A model generated the notes under the pieces. It was not told the origin of the DNA and did no database searches. It saw only the letters and a list, made by a program, of their open reading frames with translations. The position numbers were made by a program, and so were the translations under genes. Shown here one piece after another: positions 53,482 through 60,628 of a stretch of DNA of 64,000 nucleotides. Position 1 is the stretch's first letter. Every line of letters starts with the position of its first letter. This stretch comes from JACKGW01 sp964586025. Its GTDB lineage: Bacteria; Planctomycetota; PLA2; JAEUHO01. The stretch is taken from NCBI GenBank assembly GCA_964586025.1, contig CAZPGF010000003.1:12591-76590 (forward strand), written 5' to 3'.

Positions 53482-54711
53482 GTGACCCGGGTCGAGGACG
53501 CTCTCCGACGTGTGGCCGATGCCCTGCCGCACGCGGGGCTCGGCCGACAACGTGTACCGCTCGCTCGTTCCGTCGGGAGGATTCTCGCCGAGGACGTCGA
53601 GTTGGATCACGACGTCCCGCCGTTCCGTCGCGCGACGATGGACGGTTACGCGTTGGCCGCCGATCCACCCCTCGACGAGGCGATTCCCGTGACCGGCGGG
53701 GCGGCCGCGGGAGACGCGCCCGGCGCGACGCTGCGCCCGGGCCGTGCGTTCCGCGTGATGACCGGCGCACCGATGCCGGAGGGCGCCGTGCGGGTCGTCC
53801 CGTTCGAGTGGACCGACGAGGGGGTCGAGGCCGTGCGGGTGAAAAGGCTTCCGAGCGACGATCCGTTCGTCGTCGAGGCGGGGGCGCACGCGCGATGCGG
53901 CGAGATCGTCCTGTCGCACGGCACGCGGATCGACGCGGCGATGCTCGGCGCACTCGCGACGGCCGGGTGCACGAGGCCGTTCGTCACACGCGCGCCGCGC
54001 GTGACCGTCGTGAGCACCGGCGACGAACTCGTCCCCGTCTCCGAGCGACCGGCGCCGGGCCGGATCCGCAACTCGAACGGCCCGTTGCTCGTCGCGCTCG
54101 CCGCGGCGGCGGGCGCCGTCCCGCGCGACGCGGGCATCGCGTTCGACGATGCGCCGCGGTTGACGCGCGCCCTCGAGGCGGCCCTCCACGGCGCGGATGT
54201 CGTGCTCACGTCGGGGGGCGTGAGCCGCGGCGATCGGGACCTCGTCCCGAAACTCCTCGCGTCGCTCGGCGTCGAGACCCTGTTCCACGGCTGGGCGGTT
54301 CAGCCCGGAGGGCCGCTCTGGTGCGGGGCGCGCGGCTCGACGATCGTCGTCGGCCTGCCGGGCAACCCGGCCGGCGCGCAGGTCGGCTTCGAACTCCTCG
54401 TCCGTCCCGTGCTCGACGCGCTCGGGGGCCTTCCGTTGCGTCCGCGCGCGACGGTTCGTGCCCTCTACGACGGGCCGTGGGGTCGGCCGACGCCGCGCCG
54501 CCGGTTGCGGCCGGCCGACCTCGTCGTCGATGCCGACGGGACGCTCCACGCGATCGCGACGCCGTGGCGCGGCTCGGGCGATCCGTTCGCGCTCGCGCAC
54601 GCCGCGGCGTGGGCGGTCCTCTCGGAGAACGAGCCGGAGCCCGCGCCCGAGGCACGGTTCGTCGACGCGATCGCATTCACGCCGCCGCGCATGCGGGACG
54701 CGAGAGCATGA
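53482..54711 (+). CDS. moeA: Molybdopterin molybdenumtransferase MoeA
   Basis: Inserts molybdate into adenylylated molybdopterin. The 409-residue protein has the family domains in order: VEDALRRVADALP, PPFRRATMDGYALAAD, RVMTGAPMPEGAVRVVPFE, the MPT-binding core VVSTGDELVPVSERPAPGRIRNSN and VVLTSGGVSRGDRDLV, and VVGLPGNPAGAQVGFELLVRPVL. The GTG start is preceded by TAGCAT at 7 nt and no Shine-Dalgarno. Its stop overlaps lnt (ATGA). Together with moaD and moaE the cell makes molybdenum cofactor. Confidence 0.95.
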   Translation: MTRVEDALRRVADALPHAGLGRQRVPLARSVGRILAEDVELDHDVPPFRRATMDGYALAADPPLDEAIPVTGGAAAGDAPGATLRPGRAFRVMTGAPMPEGAVRVVPFEWTDEGVEAVRVKRLPSDDPFVVEAGAHARCGEIVLSHGTRIDAAMLGALATAGCTRPFVTRAPRVTVVSTGDELVPVSERPAPGRIRNSNGPLLVALAAAAGAVPRDAGIAFDDAPRLTRALEAALHGADVVLTSGGVSRGDRDLVPKLLASLGVETLFHGWAVQPGGPLWCGARGSTIVVGLPGNPAGAQVGFELLVRPVLDALGGLPLRPRATVRALYDGPWGRPTPRRRLRPADLVVDADGTLHAIATPWRGSGDPFALAHAAAWAVLSENEPEPAPEARFVDAIAFTPPRMRDARA

Positions 54712-56531
54712 CGCGACGCGCCGCCGACGTGGACGGACCGCCGCGGACCGGCGCACGCATTGCGCTGGTCGCACTCGGCGCCGCGGCGACGTTGCTGGCG
54801 CTGCCGCCGTCGCCGATCCCGCTGGCGATCCTGGTCGCGGACCTGCCGTTCGTGGCCCTGCTCTTCTTCCAGAACGGGTTGCACTGGAAGCGCTGGTCGT
54901 TCGCGTACGGGTTCACGCACTATGCGTTCGCCCTGCGCTGGCTCGGCGAGGTGCACCCGATCGAGGTGCCCGCGGCGGCCCTCGTGCTCGCCCCCGTCTA
55001 CCTGCTGCTCGGCATGGCGATTCGCGGGATCGCACGCTGGCGGGTGCCGTTCGTGCCCGGGGTCGGCGTCGCGGTCGTGCTCGAGGAGATGCTGCGCACG
55101 GTCTGGATGGGGGGGATGCCGTGGCCGATGCGGTCGCTCACCTTCGCGACCGAGGCCCCGAGCGGCGCCGCGCTCGCGAGCCTCGTGCCCGCCGCCGGCG
55201 TCGTCGGCGCCTACGCCTTCTCCTTCCTCGCGGGCAGCACGTCGGCGCTCCTGTTCGGCGTGCTGCGCCTGCGCTGGATCGAGGTGGGCCAGCGTGGGCG
55301 GGCGCGCCGACGCGTGCTGGTGGCGGGGCTCGTTCCGCTGCTGACGCTGTTCGGCTTGCTCGTCGCGGCCAACGCGGCCCGCGCGGGGCACGACGCTCGG
55401 CGTCGCGACGGGACCGCGTTCGCGACGACGGGCGATTTCCTCGCGATCCAGGCCGTGATCCCCCAGGACCTGAAGGCCGGTGGGGGACTTTCGGCCGAGG
55501 AGTTGTTCGCACGCCACATCGATTGGAGCGCGAGCGCCGTCGCGGCGGCCGGGGATCGGCCGATCGAGGGGTTGCTGTGGCCCGAGACGATGGTGCCCTT
55601 TGCCTGGCTCGCACCGGGGTTGGAGGCGCGCTTCCCCCCTGCCTGGCGAGACCAGGTCGGCGTGGTGCGGAGGCTGCGTCGTGATGTGCTGGACGGGCGG
55701 GATCTCGACGTGTTTCTCGGCGTCCTCTCCCGGCATCCGGCCGGGGACGGACGCGCCCGGGCGACGCTGCGCGAACTGCCCGAGCGGGACAGCGTCATCC
55801 ACGTCCGTCCCGCCTTGGTCCCGACACCGGCCGAGCCGATGCCCCGCCCGCCGGGTCCCGGAGAGCGGCCGCCGTGGGCCGGTGCCGCAGCGCGCCACGA
55901 CAAGGTGAACCTCGTGCCGGGCGGGGAGTACACGCCGCTCGGGGAGGTGTTCCCGTTCCTCGAACGCATCCGCGATCTGGTCTCGTCGATCCCCGAACTC
56001 GAGCCCGGCGAGCCCGACCAGGAGCCGTTCCGGCTGGAGGTCGGTCCGCCGTGGATCGATGGGGAGCGTCCGATCGACCATCGGGTGCTGCGCCTCGGGT
56101 CGGTGATCTGCTTCGACCTGGCCTTCCCCGCGACCTGTCGGTCGTGGCGGAGGCGGGGCGCCGACGTGCTGCTGAATCCGGCGAACTACGGCTGGTTCGG
56201 GCCCACGGAGTTCCGCGCGCAGGCCCTCTCCCTGGCCCGTCTTCGGGCCGCCGAGACGGGCACCACCGTCGTCATGGCCGGAAACACCGGGCCGACGGCG
56301 TTCCTCGACCCCGTTGGCCGTCCGTACGGACGATTCCGGACGAGCGGCGTCGATCCCGGGCGGCTCGCGGGGCGTCTCGACACGACGTATGTGGAAGGGT
56401 GGGCGGAGGGACCGCTGATCGCGGACCCGCGGATTCCGCCCTACGTCTGGATCGGCGACCTGCCCTGGTTCGCGGCGGCCGCGCTGCTCGCCGGCTGCGG
56501 GCTGCTCCGGCGCCGCCGACGCGAGGGGTGA
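54708..56531 (+). CDS. lnt: Apolipoprotein N-acyltransferase
   Basis: Adds the third acyl chain to the Cys of lipoproteins in the inner membrane. The 607-residue protein has an N-terminal block of about six helices, a long periplasmic nitrilase-fold domain and a final membrane helix (LPWFAAAALLAGCGLL). Catalytic triad: Glu in LLWPETMVPF, Lys in HDKVNLVPGGEYTPLGEVFPF, Cys in VICFDLAFP. GGEY replaces the common FGEY. Also NPANYGWFGPTEFRAQAL and TTVVMAGNTGPTAF. It is coupled to moeA by ATGA, an unrelated partner. Lipoprotein genes in the window (lptE, BamD-like, 28641) need this step. Confidence 0.93.
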   Translation: MTRRAADVDGPPRTGARIALVALGAAATLLALPPSPIPLAILVADLPFVALLFFQNGLHWKRWSFAYGFTHYAFALRWLGEVHPIEVPAAALVLAPVYLLLGMAIRGIARWRVPFVPGVGVAVVLEEMLRTVWMGGMPWPMRSLTFATEAPSGAALASLVPAAGVVGAYAFSFLAGSTSALLFGVLRLRWIEVGQRGRARRRVLVAGLVPLLTLFGLLVAANAARAGHDARRRDGTAFATTGDFLAIQAVIPQDLKAGGGLSAEELFARHIDWSASAVAAAGDRPIEGLLWPETMVPFAWLAPGLEARFPPAWRDQVGVVRRLRRDVLDGRDLDVFLGVLSRHPAGDGRARATLRELPERDSVIHVRPALVPTPAEPMPRPPGPGERPPWAGAAARHDKVNLVPGGEYTPLGEVFPFLERIRDLVSSIPELEPGEPDQEPFRLEVGPPWIDGERPIDHRVLRLGSVICFDLAFPATCRSWRRRGADVLLNPANYGWFGPTEFRAQALSLARLRAAETGTTVVMAGNTGPTAFLDPVGRPYGRFRTSGVDPGRLAGRLDTTYVEGWAEGPLIADPRIPPYVWIGDLPWFAAAALLAGCGLLRRRRREG

Positions 56532-56810
56532 GGGCAGAAGGTCCGAAGAAATCCGGTACCAGCCGGCTCAAATTCGATTGACGGATCGGCTCCGGCTTGG
56601 GACAACGCCCGCGCAACGTCGGAGGCGCGCCAAGGCAGGGAGGCGCCGCCGATGCGTCGGCGTGGGCCGGCGGCTCCGGGTGCTCGCGCCGCCGCAGCGG
56701 TGCGATGTCCGGCGCGGGCGCACAGGGCAGGCAGTCGCCTCCATCCGGTTAGGATGCGGGCCATTCGGGAGGCGGGCCCCTCGGGAGGGGGCCGGTCCGG
56801 GAGACATCGC

Positions 56811-57650
56811 ATGAGCACCCTCGCCAAGATCCTCGTCGTCGTGAACCTCCTGCTCGGAGTCGGGGTTCTCGCGAGCGTCGGGAGCTTCCTCGGTCAGCAG
56901 GACACGTGGAAGCACAAGCACGACAGGGAGGTCGCGGAGCGCAAGTTGGAGCGCGAGAGCCTTCAACAGCAACTCGACCAGGAAAAGACCTTCGCCCGCA
57001 CGCAGGAAACGAACCTGCGCACGGCGAACGCCGCGAAGGACAAGGCCGAGAGCAACGCCCGGGCCCTCCAGGCGGAGAACGAGAACCTGAAGGCCGCGTA
57101 CAACGCGCTCGCCGAGAACCACGGCATCATGGCGCGCACGGTCGATCGCGTGACGAACACGCTCAACGCGAACCGCGACCTGATCACCACGCAGGAAGAG
57201 ACGCTGCGCCAGCAGCGCGAGCAGATCTCCTCGCTGCAGGACAGCCGCAACCAGGGCTCGCAGATCCTCAGCGCGAAGGAGTTGGCGCTCGATCGGGCGC
57301 AGGCCCAGATCAAGGATCTCGAGCAGAAGATCGCCGACGCGAACGAGAAGATCCGCACCCAGGAGTTCTCGCTGCGCGTGTTCCGCGAGCGCTTCCCCGG
57401 CGTCGAGGTCGCGTCGCAGCCGCCGCACAGCGGCAAGGTCCTGAACGTCGCCGGCGCGAGCGCGATCGTGATCTCGCTCGGCGCCGAGGACGGCGTCAAG
57501 CCCGGCTTCCTCTACATGCTGTCGCGCGGCGGCACCTACCTCGGCGATCTCCAGATCGACGACGTCCAGGCCAAGCAGTCGTCCGGCTTCCTCGTGAACG
57601 GCGCGAAGAGCCCGATCCAGTCCGGCGACGACGTTCACAACGCCCGCTAG
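56811..57650 (+). CDS. Coiled-coil membrane protein with MreC-like C-terminal barrel
   Basis: A 279-residue protein. An N-terminal membrane anchor or uncleaved signal (LAKILVVVNLLLGVGVLASVG), then about 180 residues of strongly predicted coiled coil (RKLERESLQQQLDQEKTF and onwards), then a short beta domain (GKVLNVAGASAIVISLGAED, GVKPGFLYMLSRGGTYLGDL, then GAKSPIQSGDDV). The beta domain resembles the MreC/flagellar-associated SH3-like barrels. GGGAG lies 7 nt upstream of the ATG; TAGGAT at 56750-56755 is a possible -10 box. Position ahead of mreB, and the shared architecture with MreC, suggest a cell-shape role. The 279-bp gap before it shows no other gene. Confidence 0.72.
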   Translation: MSTLAKILVVVNLLLGVGVLASVGSFLGQQDTWKHKHDREVAERKLERESLQQQLDQEKTFARTQETNLRTANAAKDKAESNARALQAENENLKAAYNALAENHGIMARTVDRVTNTLNANRDLITTQEETLRQQREQISSLQDSRNQGSQILSAKELALDRAQAQIKDLEQKIADANEKIRTQEFSLRVFRERFPGVEVASQPPHSGKVLNVAGASAIVISLGAEDGVKPGFLYMLSRGGTYLGDLQIDDVQAKQSSGFLVNGAKSPIQSGDDVHNAR

Positions 57651-57773
57651 GGCGGGTCCGGTCCGGGGCGGGCGCTCGCCGTCGCGCCCGACCCGGCACC
57701 TCGAACGACGGTGAAGCGTCCATCGGCCGCCCCTCCCGGACCCCGGCCCCGGACCCCCAGCACGGAGACAGTC

Positions 57774-57962
57774 ATGGCGCGCGACGTCTACGAAGACCAC
57801 GACGAGACAACGGCGACCCGGCCCGAGGGCCTGGGCAACGCCCTGATCTACCTGACCTTCCTCATCCTCGCGACCGCGTTGTTCCTCTCGCAGAACGTGC
57901 TGAAGAAGCACTTCAACGTGGGCATGTTCGCGGACAAGGGACAGCAACTCGACGGCGCCTGA
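57774..57962 (+). CDS. Small single-pass membrane protein
   Basis: A 62-residue protein with an acidic N-terminus (ARDVYEDHDETTA), one membrane helix (ALIYLTFLILATALFLSQ, about 24-41) and a short basic-to-polar tail (NVLKKHFNVGMFADKG). GGAG lies 7 nt before the ATG. It stands between the coiled-coil gene and mreB, and a strong hairpin follows its stop. No family is recognised. Its place suggests a small partner of the elongasome or of the coiled-coil protein; this is inference from context. Length is short enough that it could be missed by annotation. Confidence 0.65.
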   Translation: MARDVYEDHDETTATRPEGLGNALIYLTFLILATALFLSQNVLKKHFNVGMFADKGQQLDGA

Positions 57963-57974
57963 TCGCGCATCGTC

Positions 57975-58008
57975 CGGATCGGCGCCGCGAACAGCGGCGC
58001 GCGGTCCG
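57975..58008 (+). terminator. Long imperfect hairpin before mreB
   Basis: GCGCCGC-GAACA-GCGGCGC forms a perfect 7-bp stem with a 5-nt loop, extended by CGGA/TCCG further out. It begins 13 bp after the small-protein stop and lacks a T-run. It could be a terminator or an mRNA processing/stability element that separates this unit from mreB. Confidence 0.5.
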
Positions 58009-58091
58009 TCTCGCAACGTCGGCAAGGGCGGGTAGAACGTGGGGGCCGTACCCCGCCCACCCACCGGGGCATGGACGGCGATAGGTCGCAC

Positions 58092-59144
58092 ATGCCCAAG
58101 CTTCTCGAGTGGATCATCGGCAAGTTCTCGGTCGACATGGGGATCGACCTCGGTACTGCCAACACCCTCGTCTGCGTTCAGGGCCGCGGCATCATCCTGA
58201 ACGAGCCGAGCGTCGTCGCCGTCAAGAAGGGCACCAGCAAGGTGCTGCTCGAAGGCCGCGCGGTGGGCGACACCGCCAAGGAGATGCTCGGGAAGACCCC
58301 GGGCAACATCGTCGCGATCCGTCCGTTGAAGGACGGCGTCATCGCCGACTTCGAGATCACCGAGGCGATGCTCCGGTACTTCATCCACAAGGTGCACGAT
58401 CGCACCTGGGCCGTGCATCCGCGGGTCGTGATCGCGATTCCGTACGGCATCACTCCCGTCGAGCGGCGCGCGGTGATCAACTCCGCGGAGCGCGCGGGAG
58501 CCCGCAAGGTCTACCTGATCGAGGAGCCGATGGCCGCCGGCATCGGGGTCGGCCTCCCGATCACCGAGCCGCAGGCGAGCATGATCGTGGACATCGGCGG
58601 CGGCACGACCGAGGTCGCCGTGATCTCGCTCGCGGGCATCGTCGAGGCACGCTCGATGCGCGTCGCCGGCGACGCGATGGACACCGCGATCGTCGAGCAC
58701 ATGCGCAACACCTACAACCTGCTCGTCGGCGAGCAAACCGCCGAAAAGGTCAAGATCGGCATCGGTTCCGCGTACCCGCTGAAGCGCGAGATGACGATGG
58801 ACGTGCGCGGCCGTGACCTGAAGAAGGGGTTGCCGCGCAAGGTCGTGGTCACCAGCGAGGAGATCCGCGAGGCCCTGCAGGAACCCGTCCGGGGGGTCGT
58901 GGAGACGGTCAAGACCACGCTCGAAGCGACGCCCCCCGAGTTGGCGGCCGACCTCGTCGACAGCGGCGTCGTGATGGCCGGCGGCGGCTCCCTCTTGCGT
59001 GGCCTCGACCGCGTCATCGCCGAAGAGATCGACCTGCCGGTGCGCGTCGCGGAGGATCCGCTGACCGCGGTCGCGCGCGGCACCGGCGTCTTCCTCGAGA
59101 AGATCGCCGACCTGCGCATCGCGATGGACGAGTCCGACGACTGA
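58092..59144 (+). CDS. mreB: Rod-shape-determining protein MreB
   Basis: Actin-like filament protein that positions wall synthesis along the cell. 350 residues with the phosphate motifs SVDMGIDLGTANTLVCVQG, MIVDIGGGTTEVAVISLAG and GVVMAGGGSLLRGLDRV, plus AMRYFIHK-like and VIAIPYGITPVERRAV. The amphipathic N-terminal helix (PKLLEWIIGKFS) would bind membrane. The ATG at 58092 is chosen over 58071 because it gives the usual N-terminus. It heads the mreB-mreC-mreD-mrdA-rodA run. Retention of full peptidoglycan elongation genes is relevant, as many planctomycetes lack some of them. Confidence 0.96.
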   Translation: MPKLLEWIIGKFSVDMGIDLGTANTLVCVQGRGIILNEPSVVAVKKGTSKVLLEGRAVGDTAKEMLGKTPGNIVAIRPLKDGVIADFEITEAMLRYFIHKVHDRTWAVHPRVVIAIPYGITPVERRAVINSAERAGARKVYLIEEPMAAGIGVGLPITEPQASMIVDIGGGTTEVAVISLAGIVEARSMRVAGDAMDTAIVEHMRNTYNLLVGEQTAEKVKIGIGSAYPLKREMTMDVRGRDLKKGLPRKVVVTSEEIREALQEPVRGVVETVKTTLEATPPELAADLVDSGVVMAGGGSLLRGLDRVIAEEIDLPVRVAEDPLTAVARGTGVFLEKIADLRIAMDESDD

Positions 59145-59180
59145 CCCGGTCGGGAAACTTCCGTTGACCTGTCCCCCCGT

Positions 59181-59199
59181 TCGGGTCGAATGGACCCGA
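59181..59199 (+). terminator. Hairpin in the mreB-mreC gap
   Basis: TCGGGTC-GAATG-GACCCGA is a perfect 7-bp stem with a 5-nt loop; flanking C-run and G-run (CCCCCC about 59172, GGGGG about 59205) could extend it. No T-run. It may attenuate or process the message between mreB and mreC. Confidence 0.45.
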
Positions 59200-59267
59200 C
59201 GCCTGGGGGTCGAACCTGCGATCGGACACCAGGTGTTGGGGGGGGACCCCGATCCACCGGAGTTCCG

Positions 59268-60110
59268 ATGCGACTGCGCAAGCGACACGCCTGGGGCGCC
59301 GCACTCGTCCTTTGGTTCGCGTTGCCGGTGCTGCGTCCGCACGGTGTGGACCTCGTCGAGAAGCCGGTCGGCCAGGCGCTGAACTGGCTCGCCGAGGTCC
59401 CCGGCCTCAACCCACGCCTCATGCGCGTCGATGCACGGCTCGCCGCCGACCCGACCGCCGCCGAGGTCGCCGCGCGCGATCGGGAGCGCCTGCGGCTCTG
59501 GCACGACGTCGTCGCGCTGCGTGAGCGACTCCAGCAGGCGGGCGCGCTCGGCGCCGCGCTCGGGGCGGACCGGCTGACGGCCCTCCCCGCGGTCTCCGCA
59601 GCACGCGTGCTCCGCGCGCGTGACCCGGTCCCCTGGCGTCGGTCGCTCGTGCTCGACGCGGGCCGCGACGCCGGCATCGCCGAGGGACATCCCGTCGTCC
59701 ACGACGGCGCCCTGCTCGGGCGTGTCGTCGTCGTCTGGCCCGGATCGTCCCGCGTGCAACTGATCACGGATCCGCAGAGCCGTCTCGAGGTGTTCGTGCT
59801 GACCTCCTCCGGGAAGCGCCTGCGTGGCTTCGCTCGCCGCCAGGGCACGCACGATGGGGACGACGCCCTCTCGATCGAGTTCGTTCGCTGGACGCCCGCC
59901 GACGGCGCGATCGAGGTGAACGCGCCGGTCGTCACCGCGAACCAGGATCCTCAACTTCCCGCGGGGCTGCTCGTCGGTCGGTTGATCGAGGCGGCCGATC
60001 CCGATCGCGACGGCATGCCGGCGTTGAGGATGAAGCCGCTCGTGGATCCCGATCGGATCACCGAGGTCGTGGTGCTGCGTCTTCCCCGCGATCCGCGGGC
60101 GGGCGGCTAG
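59268..60110 (+). CDS. mreC: Rod-shape-determining protein MreC
   Basis: Inner-membrane protein linking MreB filaments to periplasmic PBP2. The 280-residue protein has an N-terminal membrane helix (AWGAALVLWFALPVL, about 8-22), a helical stretch with ARDRERLRLWHDVVALRERLQQ, and the MreC beta barrels (VLRARDPVPWRRSLVLDAGRD, then GIAEGHPVV and GALLGRVVVVWPGSSRVQLITDP). GGAG lies 6 nt before the ATG. The 123-bp gap from mreB contains a hairpin. It ends 8 nt before mreD. Confidence 0.9.
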   Translation: MRLRKRHAWGAALVLWFALPVLRPHGVDLVEKPVGQALNWLAEVPGLNPRLMRVDARLAADPTAAEVAARDRERLRLWHDVVALRERLQQAGALGAALGADRLTALPAVSAARVLRARDPVPWRRSLVLDAGRDAGIAEGHPVVHDGALLGRVVVVWPGSSRVQLITDPQSRLEVFVLTSSGKRLRGFARRQGTHDGDDALSIEFVRWTPADGAIEVNAPVVTANQDPQLPAGLLVGRLIEAADPDRDGMPALRMKPLVDPDRITEVVVLRLPRDPRAGG

Positions 60111-60118
60111 GCCCGAAC

Positions 60119-60628
60119 ATGGCGATCCTCGCGTTGCTGTTGCTCGTGCTGCTCGGGGCGGCGCTGCCGGACGTCGTCCCGCACACGCTGGGCCTTCGGT
60201 CGTGGCCGCCGGACGTCTTCGCGCTCGTCACGATCTACATCGCCGGGCGCGGCCGTGCGTTCCGCGCGGTGGGTTGGGGCATCGCGCTCGGCGCCGTGAA
60301 GGACAGCCTGTCGCTCGATCCGCTCGGCACCCATGCGTTCGTGCTCGGTTTCGTCGCGTGGTTGCTCGCGGAAGGCGCCACGAACCGCGGCCGCCTCGAC
60401 GGCGCCGCGGGCCTCCTGCTCGTGTTCGCCGGAACCACGCTCGCGGGATGGGTTCACGCGGTGCGCGTGATGCCGTACGCGCGTGTCGGGTCGCTCGGCG
60501 AAGCGTTCGTGGGTTCGCTCGCGACGGCGTTCTGGACGACGATGCTGGCGATTCCGCTCGCCGCCCTGCTCGACCGGACGCACGCGCTGGAGAGTCTCTT
60601 CGGGAGGCCCCGTGCGTTTTCGGCGTAG
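60119..60628 (+). CDS. mreD: Rod-shape-determining protein MreD
   Basis: A 169-residue membrane protein with about five helices; part of the MreBCD-PBP2-RodA complex. It begins AILALLLLVLLGAALPDVV, then WPPDVFALVTIYIAGRGRA, and the conserved GIALGAVKDSLSLDPLGTHAFVLG, matching the MreD G-x-x-x-D pattern. Its 3' end overlaps mrdA by 17 bp, so it is co-translated with PBP2. Assigned from context and helix pattern as well as motifs. Confidence 0.85.
   Translation: MAILALLLLVLLGAALPDVVPHTLGLRSWPPDVFALVTIYIAGRGRAFRAVGWGIALGAVKDSLSLDPLGTHAFVLGFVAWLLAEGATNRGRLDGAAGLLLVFAGTTLAGWVHAVRVMPYARVGSLGEAFVGSLATAFWTTMLAIPLAALLDRTHALESLFGRPRAFSA

Noticed and set aside
56577..56605. TTGACG and GACAAC, 17 nt apart, as a promoter for the coiled-coil gene
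   Set aside because: The -10 is poor (3 of 6), and TAGGAT closer to the gene (56750) is a better candidate; I left it out of the features.
57975..59199. Classical rho-independent terminators near mreB
   Set aside because: Both stems are good but neither is followed by a T-run, so only hairpins are claimed.
56568..59954. A 1128-codon open frame on the minus strand across the coiled-coil gene, mreB and mreC
   Set aside because: High G+C leaves long antisense frames open. Its translation is low in hydrophobic structure, has no domain, and lies opposite well-identified genes.
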